DNA of 64,000 nt from the NCBI GenBank assembly GCA_039090855.1, contig CM077025.1:98374489-98438488 (forward strand). Direction: 5' to 3'. A program made the position numbers and the translations under genes. Below the pieces are notes generated by a model. That model ran no database searches and was not told the origin of the DNA. It was given only the letters and a program-made list of their open reading frames with translations. Below are positions 8,712 to 20,890 of this stretch, in pieces; the first letter of the stretch is position 1; each line of letters opens with the position of its first letter. The stretch comes from Macrothele yani (lineage: Eukaryota > Arthropoda > Arachnida > Araneae > Macrothelidae).

Positions 8712-11700
8712 ATCCCTCCAAACTGACTCCACAACTTAAATGTTGGCCCTCAGTCTCCGGCAGCTGGAATGTACCTGGCCAAGGCAGCGGCCAGTGCGAC
8801 ATGAAGGCAGAGGGTGCTAAGAATCCCCGGAGGACCGGACTAGGCTGCCATCTGATGCTGACCTTGGCAACGTACAATGGACGCTCCCTATCTTCTGATT
8901 CAAGGCTTCTTGAATTGGAAGAGGAACTACAAAGGATCAAGTGGGACATCGTGGGGCTAAGTGAGGTAAGGAGAAAAGGAGAAGATCTCATCGAACTGAA
9001 AAGTGGACATCTCTTCTACTATCGTGGGACAGATACTGGCAGAACTAGTGGTGTTGGATTTATAATAAACAAGAAACTGAAGGATAAAGTGGTAGAAGTT
9101 GAAAGTTCCTCTGACAGAGCTGCACGGCTTGTTATCCAACTCTCGAAAAGATACCAGGCGCAGATTATTCAAACTTATGCACCCCCCACAAGTCATCCTG
9201 AAGAAGAAATTGAAGAATTTTATGAGGAAATTTGTCATCTAAATAATAAAGGTAAGCAGCACTTGAAAATAATTATGGGAGATTTCAATGCAAAAATAGG
9301 GCAACGGCAACAGAATGAAACTTCAGTAGGTAAATTCGGTCACGGCAACAGAAACCAGCGTGGAAATACTCTCGCTGAGTTTGCAGAGGCAGAAGGGTTT
9401 TTGATCTTGAACTCCTTCTTCAAGAAAAAGCCACACAGGAAATGGACATGGAGACATCCAAATGGGACGACAAGTGAAATTGATTTTATTATGTGTAACA
9501 AAAAATTCGTCATAGAAGACTGCAGTGTGCTAACCAATTCAACACAGGTAGTGACCATAGATTGGTGAGATGTAAGATGCACCTCAACACTAAACTTGAA
9601 CGTGGCAAGCTCATAAGACAAACAAACTGTATTGACATAACCAACCTTAAAAAACACCATAATACCTTCAAGTTGGAACTGAAGAACAGGTTCTCTGCTT
9701 TAGAAGGCCTAACATCGGAAGAAGTGGACATCTCTGAAGTTAACAGAAAAGTAACCAAAGCTCTTATGGAAACAGCAACAAAATTAGCTGGGTCTAAGAA
9801 CAAGTTGCATGTAAATAAATTATCAGGAAAAACAAAAATGTTGATGCAAAAAAGAAGAGAGATGAGGACAACTAAAGAAGATGTGACTTCCAAAGTGGAA
9901 TATATAGAGCTATGCAAGACAGTACGAAAAAGTATCACTGAAGACGTAAGAAAATTCAACTGTGAACTAGTGAGAAAAGCAATTGAAAACAACCAAAGCC
10001 TAAAGATAGCAAAGGGACATCTCAGTAAGGGAAGAAAACAGATTATGGCACTTAGAAAAGAAGATGGTTCTGTAACAAGAAATAGAGGTGAAATTTTGAC
10101 AAGAGTGAAAGATTTCTACTCCAAATTATATGAAAGGTATGATACATGCACTCCAGACATCATGAAAGATAGCAGTACCAGAGTTCCTCCAGTCCTTCCA
10201 GCAGAAGTTGCACATGCAATCAAGAACATGAAGCGGGGAAAAGCTCCAGGAGAAGATGGAATTACTGTAGACATCATACAAGAAGCAAATGGAGAAATCA
10301 AAACAGTACTCGCCCAAATTGTCACTCAATGCCTTAATGAAGGAAAGGTTCCTGAGGATTGGAACACCGCTACAATGATCCTGCTACATAAGAAAGGTGA
10401 CATTGAGGATCTCGGAAACTACAGACCTATCAGCCTCCTATCAGTAGTTTATAAAATCTTCACTAAAGTTCTTTCACACCGCTTGAAGGTAACACTGGAC
10501 ATGGCTCAACCGAGAGAACAAGCTGGATTCAGGAGTGGCTACAGCACAATAGATCATATCCATGTGCTGAGAGAACTAATTGAAAGGGCGAGGGAATATG
10601 AACTTCCATTGTGCATGGCTTTTATCGATTATGAAAAAGCCTTTGATTCGGTGAAACCATCAGCAGTTACAATGGCTCTGAAAACCTGCGGTATTGAAGA
10701 TGCATACATTAATATTATTAATAACATCTATGAAAATGCAAGTGCAAAGATTAGGCTGTTTGAAAATACAACACACATAAAAATTGGAAAGGGAGTGAGA
10801 CAAGGTGACACCATATCTCCGAAGCTCTTTAATGCCACATTGGAGGGTGTTTTTCAGTCACTGAGCTGGGAAAACAAGGGGATAAAGATTAATGGAGATT
10901 ATCTAACCCACCTTCGTTTTGCTGATGACGTAGTCATTTTTGCAACTACCCCATCAGAGCTGCAGAGTATGATCCAGGAACTTGCTGACAAGAGTAAAGA
11001 AGTGGGATTAAAAATGAACTTTCAGAAGACAAAGGTGATGTTCAATGCTTTTACAAGAAATGAAGATTTATCGATTGATAAAGAAAAGCTGGAGATAACA
11101 GACACGTACGTTTATCTTGGACAGCAGATATCAAGTGAGGGTCACATTGATGAAGAAATTAATCGACGTACAAAACTTGCCTGGAGAGCTTTTGGAAGAA
11201 ACAGCATAATTTTCAAGAGCAATATGCCATTATGTCTTAAAAGAAAAGTGTTTGATCAATGCATCCTTCCAGTGCTTACGTATGGTGCAGAGACGTGGAC
11301 CTTAACTAAAAGAGACATACAAAGGCTGCAGACAACTCAAAGTAGCATGGAGAGGTGCATACTTGGTGTAACCAGGAGAGATAAGAAAAGGAACTCGTGG
11401 ATCCGAAAAATGACAAGAGTGGAAGACATCATGATCAGAGTTAAATCCCTGAAATGGCAATGGGCTGGACATACTGCCAGAAGGACAGACCATCGATGGA
11501 CAGCCGAAATTTTAGATTGGATTCCAAGGGACAGGAAAAGACCCAGAAGAAGACCACATGGGAGATGGGTGGATGAAATTCGAAAGTATGCAGGGGTGAC
11601 ATGGAGGAGACTGGCACAAGACAGACCGTTGTGGAGGAAACTTGGGGAGACCTTCGTCCAGCAGTGGATTGATAATGGTTGACAATGATGATGATGATGA
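8712..11700 (+). mobile_element. RTE LINE copy B
   Basis: Plus-strand RTE copy, starting inside the 5' untranslated region relative to copies A and D (about 200 bases shorter). It runs through endonuclease and reverse transcriptase to the (TGA)n tail at 11684-11700 and a short TA run. The sequence is very close to copies A, C and D, indicating recent spread of the family. Confidence 0.9.
8801..11682 (+). pseudogene. RTE endonuclease-reverse transcriptase, copy B (one frameshift)
   Basis: Two frames cover the polyprotein. 8801-9568 encodes the endonuclease with GLSEVRRKGE and IMGDFNAKIG; 9562-11682 encodes the remainder through the reverse transcriptase. A 1-base loss near 9533 (compare AACAAG in copy A with ACCAA here) causes the only frameshift I find. 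The ATG used in copies A and D (inside CAAAATGAC) is ACTGAC here, so that start codon is lost. RT motifs are intact: AFIDYEKAFDSV, GVRQGDTISPK, RFADDVVIF at about 10911-10938. The C-terminal part has a basic RPRRRPHGRW stretch and ends QQWIDNG. Confidence 0.9.
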
Positions 11701-11863
11701 TATATATAAGTAAAATGATTCGATTAGCAGGGTCACTTTGCCCACGATAAAATATAACAGGGTCGCTTCGCCCACGATAAAATATTAGATAAAATATAAC
11801 AGGGTCGCTTCGCGCACGATTTCCAGATGGTCGCTTGGCATACGGTCGCTCGCGCACGACACC

Positions 11864-11871
11864 CTTAGAAA
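11864..11871. repeat. Right 8-bp target-site duplication of foldback element
   Basis: CTTAGAAA, identical to 1916-1923, just outside the right inverted arm. Confidence 0.6.
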
Positions 11872-12326
11872 TAAGCAAAATGTACTCGTTTTTGAATACA
11901 TTCTAAGATTATAATATATCCGATTACTTATGTCTCATTTTTGGAAAAGACGCGTACTCATTTTTTGAGTACATACAGGGAATCAATTGTGAGTATATCT
12001 GGTACTTTTAATTTGAAATACACTATATAGACAAAAGTCACCGGGCACCTTCAAGAGAAACACAACATAGCATTTATTCACATACATTAGTATGGTGTCG
12101 GTCCACCTTTGGCCTAAGTCACGCTTTTCTGCGCTCCGTGTTGTGCGCCTATTTAGTGTGTTTTATCGTGTGGTTCGTCATTTTCCTTTCGTGTTCCTTC
12201 AAGCTGAAGGTTCGTGCTTTGTTTTGATACATCTACCAAGTTGGTGAGTAGTTTATATTTTCTGTTATCATCATTTGAATTGTCGACCGAGCTGGTCGAT
12301 TTCTCACGTAGCCCTCGCCATTAACA

Positions 12327-14086
12327 ATGGCGGCGGCTGCTGTAAGAGCGATGTCCACGCCCATATCAGCGAGGCATTTTATGTCGCCTCCTCCTCCTCC
12401 TCGATACGAGACCAATCTCCTCCAATGCTTGAAGGTGACGTCACCCAACCACTCGTAGTGGAAAGTGACTCCTCTACTACAGCTCAAGCTTCTTGCCCTG
12501 CTTCGACCAGTGACGTCAGTGCAGCGCAACCCTCTGTTGCTTTAAGTGAAGACATGGATGTGTCTGACAGCTCTGCTAATTTACCCTCTACTTCAGCTCA
12601 GTTCAAACAGCCGGTTGCAGACAGCCGCGTTGCGTCGCAGCCCTTACGCTCGAGTCCTGCTCCTAGGGCATACTCTGCCGCTCTTACTGGAACAAAAGCT
12701 CCTTCCAAGTTTGTTGCAGAAGTCCTACCAGACTCGTACGTCAGTGTTGATGGCACTACTGCCACCATAGATATTTCCGAAGATTCCCCAGCGGGAAAAC
12801 AATTCTATTCTACAATGGACTTCGGAGTGTGCTTTGATGCGCTCCCAGACACAAAGTTGAAAGAATATAGTATGGCTCTCAAGCAGATACTTCCAGCTGG
12901 AGCCAGTATTACTCACATGGCTCGAAAACCTCGAGCTGTGTTGGTGTACTTTGCTCTTAAAGAGCACGCGGATCTTGTCTTGACAGAAGGTTTGTCCCTC
13001 AAAGACGTCCATCTTCTACCAGAACCTGTCTCTCAGCGTCCCATCCAGGTTACATTTCATCCGGTTCCACCTGAGGTATCAGACGTTGCGCTGTGCACTG
13101 TACTCAGTAAGTTCGGCCGAGTTGTTGGGCCCGTTACTACTCTTTCAGCCTCGCCGAGAGATCCAGACGATAAATCCATAGGGGGATTTCGTCGAAGTGC
13201 AAGGGTGATCTTCCCATCTGATGAACATTTGCTCGCCTGCCCAAAGGTGCTCAACGTTCGTTGTGGACAGCAACGTAGGAGAATTGAAGTGACTACCTCC
13301 CTCCACTGCACTTTTTGCCACGGAGAGAATCATTTACGTGTGCATTGCCCACATCTAGCATCACAGGCTCCTAATAATTATCCTACAACTTCTGGCCCTC
13401 TTCTGAGCAGAGCAACATCTTCTTCCACTGCACAGAAAGCTTCAGAATCGAAACTTTCACAAAAGTCGACTGAAGGAGTTGGTCAACGCGTGTCTACAGA
13501 CCCTTCTTCCTTCGACCAGCAACTGGATTTTCCCTCACTTGATTGTTCGCTTCCCATGCGTCGTCATTCTGTAGCCGAGTCCCCTTCAGGGGGTTTCTCC
13601 ACTGCCCTTATCGTCGATACTTCTAAATCTGCTGATGACGGATTTTCTGGCCACGAATCTCGAGTTGATGAGAGCTCTACTGAGCCTTCGCTGAAACGTT
13701 GTGGTTCTTCTCGAAGACGCCCACCGAAGAAGCAGACTGCCGCATCACCCCGTACTTCTCCCCGTACTGGTAGTGCCTCTCGTAAGAATTCACCATCAAA
13801 GGCTGCTACATCTTCTGTCCAGGCCGACGAAGAGCCTCCTCTCAAATTTGAGGATCTTGTCGAATACCTTAAGGACGGCTCGGTTCCTACTTGGCCGATT
13901 TCATTTGAAGATTTACATCAATACCTGTTACATAAGACAAACCACTCCACAACGCATGCTTTACTCTCAAAGTACGCATCGTTTCTCCCTCTAGTGCTTG
14001 ATCGGATCCAAGTCCTTAATCAATGCCTCTCCCGCCTTCGCAAGGAACATCCGTGGGCTAAAACCTATTTTAATCGACTCAAATAA
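12327..14086 (+). pseudogene. LINE ORF1 protein with CCHC knuckle, N-terminal frameshift
   Basis: The conserved frame is open from 12275 to 14086; its first ATG is 12425. A better placed ATG at 12327 (AACAATGGCG, like the start of the other ORF1) is in a different frame that closes after about 43 codons, so I infer a frameshift between 12327 and 12425. The protein has a Ser/Thr-rich N-terminus, a conserved middle (KQFYSTMDFGVCFDALPDTK; the other ORF1 has REFHNLLDRGVLFHALPNT), RPIQVTFHPVPPEVSD, and CTFCHGENHLRVHC, a C-x2-C-x4-H-x4-C knuckle at about 13307-13350. A Ser/Arg/Pro-rich segment and a helical C-terminus (EDLHQYLLHK) follow. Confidence 0.8.
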
Positions 14087-14122
14087 TTTCCTCCTGTTGT
14101 GAAAGTTCTTCAGCAAGCATTA

Positions 14123-17100
14123 ATGGAAAAAAGTCTTCAAGATTGTATCACTTAATTGCAGGGGATTTGCATCCCCATTTTCTAATGCCTTGGTACATGA
14201 AGACCTCACTCCGTTAGGAGCTGATCTTCTCTTACTACTAGAGACAAATTGCCAATCCACTACGATATTCTCACGATGGCGCCAGTGGAACTACACGTTT
14301 CACCATGCCTACCAACTATCACCCCATAGTGGTCTAGCTATAGGTATCCGCCATACTTTCAACTCCATTATCACCTCTTTTTCGGTTCGAAACTTATGTC
14401 GAGACTATTACAGTGTGCATCATTCACCATAGCTTCCACATCTTATCATATATTTAATATTTATATTCCAAGCTCTTCAATCCACTTTACAATACTTTTT
14501 ACTTGCCTTCGTCGTGCCTTGTCTCGCATTCCCCCCATAGATCATGTTTTAATTGAAGGGGATTTCAATTGCACTCTGAATCCTACCCTGGACCGATCTC
14601 CTTCCACCAGAGAACGCCGTGTTAACTTGGCGAATCTTCTTCAGTCAGTGGTCTCCGACAACTCTTTCATTGATGTTCACCGTCACTTCCATCCTTCATC
14701 GACTGTACATACTTGGCGCTCGCAACATAATCAAAATCCGTACACAACTCGCCTTGACAGATACTACGCCTCATCTACTCTGCTTACAGCTGTAACAGAA
14801 TCTATTATCACTCCTACAGCTTCTTCTGAGCATTGTGCCATCGTTCTTATTATTCAAGCAGTTCCAGCACAACCCCGTACAATTCGTCCATGGACTCTTG
14901 ACGACACTCTTCTTACAGATCCAGACTTCTGTACTTCAGTACGCTCCTTCCTTGAAGACAAACGACCTCAACTTCAATCAGCTCCTTGTGGTCTGACTTT
15001 TTGGTTGGAAATTAAACAGCAACTCGTTCTCCACGTTCGCAAACTTTCTTTTAAAGCAAAAACGCTTCAAAACATGCGTTTCAACCATGTCCGTTCCATG
15101 CTCTTGATCCTAAGCCTAAGTGATCCTCTCTTCTGCCGCTATCAAGAAGAACTGCGATCAATCCTCCTTCCTCTGGCTCAACAAGCTCTACGACGTCTCC
15201 GGCTACAACATCTATCGCCAGACGCCTCCAATTACGATTTCCTTACATCCATGGAAAAAACACGAACAGCATCGAATTCGCTTCGGTACCTTCGCCTCCC
15301 ATCTGGAGAGGTGTCTAATGATCCACTCACTCTATGTTCCCAAGTCCGAAAGTACTATACAGAGAAGTTCTGTGAATCTCCTCCGCCATCCTCTTCAGCT
15401 TTGACATCACTTCTTTCTAACCTACCACAAGTTCCTCCCCATCTTGCCTCTTCACTCCTCCTTCCTCCCACGTTCTCTGAACTATCCTCTACGTTTTCTT
15501 CTTTAAACTCTAGTGCCGCACCGGGTCCGGACGGCCTCACTTTCCTCTTCTATAAAACCTTTCTACCTCTCCTTCTACCGTTTCTCTTTTTTGCACTTTC
15601 TGCTGCTTTCAATCACTCCCCTCTACCAAGGCGATTCACAGTAGCATATGTTGTCCTATTCTCTAAGAAAGGTGATCTCCTTGACCTGGGGAATTGGCGC
15701 CCTATCTCCCTCTTAAATCTAGATTATAAACTTTGTACTAAACTTCTTTCCCAACGCCTTAATCCCATTCTCACTCACATTCTCTCCCCCAATCAAACTT
15801 ACACAGTTACCGGCCGTTCACTTTCTCATAATATCCATCTACTTAATGATCTAATCCATCTTGCCAGATCTCGCTCCGAACCCCTCGCCCTTCTCTCTCT
15901 TGACCAACAATCCGCTTTTGATAATATCTCACATTCCTATCTATCGGCTACACTACTTCACTTCGGGTTTCCTCCTTCCTTCGTCTCTCTTCTTTGCTCA
16001 CTCTATCAAGACACCGTTCTCCACGTCAAGCTGGCTACCTTTCTCACAGCGCCCATTCCCTTCCGCCGGAGAGTGCGGCAGATTTGCCCACTCTCCTGAC
16101 AACTCTTTGCAATCGCAATTGAACCATTCCTCCGCTCTGTACACCAATCCTTTAAAGCAGTTCTGCCACCACCCTCTGCCTGCACAAGACATCATGCCAC
16201 TACCTCTGTTGCATACGCAGATGATGTCACCATCTGCATCCGTCATGACTCACAGTTTCCGTGTCTCCAACGTCTGTTCGCAGCTTATGCCTCATGCTCC
16301 GGTGCAGCGCTCAACTCATCTAAAAGCACTGGTTTATGGTGCGGCTCATGGGCACATCGTGTAGACACCCCTTGGGGAGCAAGCTGGTCGTCCATCTCAC
16401 AGCACTTCCTCGGAGTTCATCTTGGTTCTTTGCAAGCTGCCCCCTCTATACGTGGAATGCTATCCACTCACGCTTGCTCAGGTCAACTGCCTCCTGGAGG
16501 AGAGCCCAGTTCTGCGCATCATTCTTCCAGAGAGCTCGCCTCTCTCGAACTTACCTAATTTCCTTGTGCACACACTCCTGGCTTGGTGTCAAGTCTCTAC
16601 AACTCCGTCTTCATGAAATTACCCGATGTCTTACTTCTCTGATATGGACCTGCCATCACTGGGTCAGTGCTACAAAGCTTTGCCTCCCTCCGGATCAAGG
16701 CGGCATCAGACTCATTGATACACAGGAGTACTACAAGGCCGTCAGAATTATTACTTTTCTCCGTTTCTTCACGTCGCCAGTACCCGATGCCGTTTCAGCT
16801 AGGGACGCCATCGCCTCCCCGAGCAACACTAGCTTTTCCTTTCTCTCCTTACTACTCATGGACCACCGACCCCTCACCCTCATTCGACTTCCCCCTGTTT
16901 ACCGTGAAGCTCTAACTTTCCTTCGTTCCCTCCCTCTCTCTCGTTCTCCACCTGATTCCACAACTGAGCTCCTCGCTGAACCCCTCTTTTATTCTTCGAT
17001 TCTTCACCCCTCCTATCTTCCGTACTTTGCCTATCCTTCCTGGCTCCGAGCAGGTGTAGTAACAGTTAAAGATCTCACTAACCCTGACCTTTCCTGGCGA

Positions 17101-17756
17101 CCCTTTGCCAGCCTCCCTTCCTCTCTTCTCCTCTCCTCCTCCTCTCGTGACATCTACGACACTATTCTTTCATCTATCATTTCTCAATTTCCTCATCTTG
17201 CTTCCCACTCAGGTCTTTCCTTTGTTCTTTCTGCTTCTCTCCCCTTTCCACTTTTCTTGCCTGCTTCTGGCTCAGCTCGTCCCATTTCCTCTCTCTCGGT
17301 ATCAGCTCTTTATCGGTTCCTCTCTATGTCCCATTCTTCTCCTCCTCTCCCCATTCCTGATGTTCCCCCGCTGCCACTACTACGGTATGGTCAGCCGCCC
17401 TGTCTCCTCTTTCTGCTCCTCTAGAAATTAATACCCATTGGCTTTTCCTCCATCGCCGCTTTCCTGTTCCCTCCGTTCTTTTCCGAATGTCTCTTCTTGA
17501 TTCCCCTCTTTGCCCTTTCTGTGCTCGGGAGGCTGATGTCTCCCATGTCTATCAACACTGTGTTATATTACTCCCAATGCTGAACTTGGCATTTACTATC
17601 GCCCAATGTTCCATTACAGCAGATCTTACATTTGATGCATATCGGACTCTTCTGCTACAGAACTCTCCCCCAGTCAAGCTTCCATCAGTCTGTGCCTATA
17701 TTTTTATTTTAGTGAAGCATGTAATCTACGTGTTTCATCAACGCTGCAGAGATTAG
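14123..17756 (+). pseudogene. LINE ORF2: endonuclease-RT-zinc domain, broken
   Basis: The probable start ATG 14123 is followed by a six-A run; five A's would put it in frame with IVSLNCRGFASPF, the endonuclease start. Endonuclease: LLLLLETN, a frameshift at about 14400-14432, then IEGDFNCTL and LDRYYAS; the usual SDH near its end reads SEH. RT: AAPGPDGLTF, KKGDLLDLGNWRPISLLN, LSLDQQSAFDNI (motif A), RRRVRQICPLS (motif B), a TGA stop at 16097-16099, then in the same frame VAYADDVTICIR (motif C, catalytic Asp pair at 16220-16225). More frameshifts follow near 16500. The C-terminal zinc-binding domain near 17440-17560 has HRRFPVPSVLFRM, CPFC and a later H-x4-C. Several independent lesions. Confidence 0.85.
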
Positions 17757-19444
17757 ACTACTCCTCTGACTGTGCATGAAGCTTCTACGGCATTATTATG
17801 CCACTTCCGCGTCCGCCTGACATCTCGACTGCGGCTAGAGTATTCTGTTGCAGTTACCCAGCGTCGGGAAAGCCAGTTCCTTGCCACCTGGTTACCGGCT
17901 GCCTCATGGTTTACCAGCTCGCCAGCGTCATTGTACCTGAAGGTCGGCAGATTTGGTATTTGACCTTTTTGAATCAGAAATGCATATGTAATCTCAAAAA
18001 TCTGTTTATAAGATCTTTGCTCAGCTTTGAAATTTACCGCACTGGCTTTTTATAAAGGGATATAAGAGTTTACACAGTAAATAGTTTTTTGTGACACTCA
18101 TCTTGTATTTTTCCTTAAATTGACGTGCAAGTTTCGTTCGTCTTTCGGTTACATTTTGATTATAAATAATTGCAGTTAGTCATTACCATAGTGCTGTATA
18201 AACATATAAATTGTTTCTGTCATTTGTAACCATCGTTTTGCACCTTTTGTTTGGAGACGCTAAGGGTCGTTGATCTCCTAGTAGTGATTAATGTTGTTAG
18301 TGTTTCAATTGTAAAAATGTTCAAACTATATTTATCAAGAATTTGCTTATTTTCCTGATAAAGTTTCTCTACTTCATTAATTGCATAGTGTTGCTTTTTG
18401 TAATTTTGTTCTATTTTGTTTCCCGAACATGTTTGCACTGTGCTGTATAATTGTATATAATTTTAAAAATATTGCGGAACAAGTAATCCATCTTATTTGC
18501 ATCAGGATGTCCAAGTTTAGTTATATCCTGTTATTCAACATTCCATTGATTTGTCTGATAATCAGTTTTTCAATTGCATAGCACTGTACATCCTTGTAAA
18601 TATGTTGTGTTAAAACTCACTGACATATTGTACCTTTTTTCAAGAGACATGTTGACTCATGATTCTTACTGTATTTATTTTTGCACAAGTTAGTCAATTG
18701 CACGGTGTTGTACTTATGGGTAATATATATTGAAAAACATTTTACCTATTTTGTTCGTTTGTGTGAGGTGATGCTTTGTACTATCATTCTCCTATTACTA
18801 AATTTGGATAGTGAGAATACGTTAAAGCTTTATTCATCGTGTGTTTTCTTATTCTACTTAAATTTTCTATCTGGTCAACAGAATAGTGTTGCATTTCTGT
18901 ATATGGTCCAATTTTTGATTCCTAACATGTTTACACTGTCCTGTATATTTGTACATTGTTTTTGAATATTGCCGAACAGGTAATATATTATATTTACATC
19001 AGGAAGTCCAAGTTTGTTCTTCTCCTGTTATTCATCATTCCATTGATTTGTCTTATGATCAGTTTGTCAATTGCGTTGTAATGTACATTCTTGTAACTAT
19101 AGTGTGTTAAAACTCACTTTCTTATTGTACTTTTTTGCAAGAGAAATGTTGTCTCATGAAGCTCTCAATATCTTCTTGAACAAGTTTGTTAATCGCACAG
19201 CAACGCACTTATGAGCAATACGTTTTTGTTAAAATCCTTCCTAATTTGGTTCTGTTGTGTTTGAAGATGCCCAGACATGCTTGTCGCTGATCATTTATCA
19301 CGAGCTGTGTGTTTGCTCCATTTTTCAACTTGTGCACTACGCTGTATATTTGTATATAGATTTTAATGGCTTAACGATCTTTGATCGTATTTTATTTGTA
19401 TTAAGACGTCCTTATTAGTTCGTCTCCAGATTTCTACCTTGAAT
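17757..19444 (+). repeat. LINE 3' region with about 500-base tandem repeats
   Basis: No protein frame is supported. CATGTTTGCACTGTGCTGTA near 18428 recurs as CATGTTTACACTGTCCTGTA near 18926. The blocks CATCAGGATGTCCAAGTTT, CATTCCATTGATTTGTCT and TTAAAACTCACT follow in the same order in both copies. A partial third copy starts near 19330 (GTGCACTACGCTGTATATTTG). The period is about 500 bases with roughly 2.5 copies. Confidence 0.7.
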
Positions 19445-19456
19445 AAAGATATTTTG

Positions 19457-19684
19457 GCCGCCCCGGAGGCACAGTGGTCTAAGCGATATCCTCTGATCAT
19501 TCGTCCGAACAGGATTCGGGTTCGAATCCCGGTGAGGCATGGATGTTGTGTTTGTCTTACGGCACTGGCTCTCTCCCTTCCCTGGAACCAGTGACCCTAA
19601 ATTAGGGACGGGCGACTGCTTATAGCCCATTGAGTTGCTCACGGTGGTCGTTAAACCTCCAATCAAAGAAAAGAAAAAGAAAGA
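19457..19684 (+). mobile_element. tRNA-derived SINE, copy 1
   Basis: Starts with a tRNA-like head containing box A (AGTGGTCTAAGCG) and box B (GGTTCGAATCC), followed by a shared body (TGTTTGTCTTACG, TAAATTAGGGACGGGCGACTG, GTTGCTCACGGTGGTCGTTA) and an A-rich tail. A 12-base TSD, AAAGATATTTTG, lies at 19445-19456 and 19685-19696. Copy 2 at 40006-40239 has the same organisation. It depends on LINE enzymes for movement. Confidence 0.85.
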
Positions 19685-19699
19685 AAGATATTTTGAAAC

Positions 19700-20692
19700 C
19701 ACCTTTAGCCTTAATGCATGCACTGACCTTTCGAGACATGCTTTCGACAAGGTTCTGGAACACAGCGATAGGTATGCGCTTCCATTCAGTACATAATGCT
19801 GCCGCTAACTGTTGCTTAGTAGTAGGCCTTGGCTCCAAACTTCTTATGCGGCGCTCTAATTCATCGCATAGGTACTCTATGGGATTAAGATCAGGGCTCT
19901 GTGCTGGCCAGTCCACTCACGATACGGAATTATCGTCAAACCACGCCGTAACAGTCCTTGCTTTATGGCTCGGTGCATTATCCTGCTGGTACCAACAAGG
20001 CTCGGTTCCATAGTATTGCCACAGAGTTGGTATTGTCCAGAATATCGAGGCAGACGTTTTGATTAACAGGTTTGTCAACGATACCCAATGGGCCGAGACC
20101 ATACCACGAAAAACACCCCCGCACGAGTACACTGCTAGCTAAAAACTTGACCGTAGGAACAGTACACTGTCGTAACGTTCCCCTTGCTGCCGCCATAACT
20201 ACGCACATTGCCATCAGACTGATGGGTCATGTATCTGGATTTATCAGTCCATATAACTCGTTTCCATTGATCTACGGTCCACGATTAATGTTCTTTACAC
20301 CATGCTAAACTACGAGTAGCATTCCAAGTGGAGATGAAAGGCTTATGAGCAGCCGCACGACTACGGTAACCCATGGAATGAAGTTCTCTGTGAATGGTAC
20401 GTGTACATACCGAGGTTCCAGCATTTTTACTCACCTGTACACTGAGGTCTTGTGCAGTACTCCGTCGATTAGCTGTAGCGACTGTCCTGAGACTTCGACG
20501 TCCTCTGTCACTGATTTTCTTTGGTCTGCCGGTACGTTTTGCTGCTTCAGGTACGCCATGTGTGTTCCACTTATTCAGTACATCCAGAATAGTTGAGTAT
20601 GTTTAAACGTTTCTCGGTTTCTCTTATAGACAACCCACTAATATAACACCCAACAATCTTTCTTTTCTCAAAGCCAGTTCTCTCCCGCCACG
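19700..20692 (-). pseudogene. Tc1-like transposase, decayed
   Basis: DDE transposase for cut-and-paste transposition, read on the minus strand from about 20692 (MSWRERTGFEKRK start). Several frameshifts and stops break it. Recognisable blocks are WYQQDNAPSHKARTV near 19980-20000, carrying the second catalytic Asp, and DWPAQSPDLNPIE with the final Glu near 19880-19910. The last residues before the stop (AKGGPTPY) were separated by the LINE insertion and lie at about 12090-12117. Confidence 0.8.
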
Positions 20693-20890
20693 ACATTTTC
20701 ACTCAACCTCACAAAGCGATATGATCGCGGTCAGCAGGAGGCTTGTTTTTTCTTTATATACCATTTGCAGCTGCGCCGCGCATCTTAACAACGCAGCGGA
20801 CCCGTTCATTTACTTTTGAAGGGGTGTCCGGTGAGTTTTGTCAATATAGTGTGTATGTACTAAAAAAATCCATATATTTTAAATATGTGT

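Larger units (their letters stand above)
1924..11863. mobile_element. Foldback element opened by nested insertions
   Basis: The sequence 1924-2050 reappears inverted at about 11701-11863. Both arms carry repeated AAGCGACC and CTGTTATATTTTATCGTGG units, then CTGCTAATCGAATCATTTTA, and end in a (TA)n run facing inward. The right arm has one extra unit of roughly 33 bases. An 8-bp TSD (CTTAGAAA) flanks the pair. I infer an originally small, non-coding foldback or MITE of about 300 bases with a TA-rich centre, into which a second MITE and two RTE LINEs later inserted. The 8-bp TSD fits hAT-type mobilisation, but the termini do not show a clear hAT motif. Confidence 0.6.
12118..19699 (+). mobile_element. 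Tx1-type LINE, nearly full length
   Basis: A 7.6 kb LINE inserted in the Tc1 transposase gene. TSD: CCACCTTTGGCCTAA (12103-12117) and CCACCTTTAGCCTTAA (19700-19715), about 15 bases with two differences. It contains ORF1 with a CCHC knuckle, ORF2 with AP endonuclease, reverse transcriptase and a C-terminal zinc domain, and a 3' region with 500-base tandem repeats. The RT motifs (GRSLSHNIHLLNDL, LALLSLDQQSAFDNI) resemble the Tx1/L1 group rather than CR1, Jockey or RTE. A SINE sits near its 3' end. Confidence 0.85.
12021..20851 (-). mobile_element. Tc1-like DNA transposon split by a LINE
   Basis: The left end CACTATATAGACAAAAGTC (12021 on) is repeated inverted at the right end as GAGTTTTGTCAATATAGTG (about 20833-20851). 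TA dinucleotides lie at or within 2 bases of both ends. The transposase is on the minus strand. The Tx1-type LINE 12118-19699 interrupts it close to the transposase stop codon, so the element was roughly 1.25 kb before insertion. Confidence 0.85.

Noticed and set aside
1924..11863. One large inverted duplication (palindrome) containing RTE copies A and B as its arms
   Set aside because: Copy A has about 200 bases of 5' untranslated sequence that copy B lacks, and the two carry different lesions. Two independent insertions into a TA run explain the layout better, although a later asymmetric deletion cannot be excluded.
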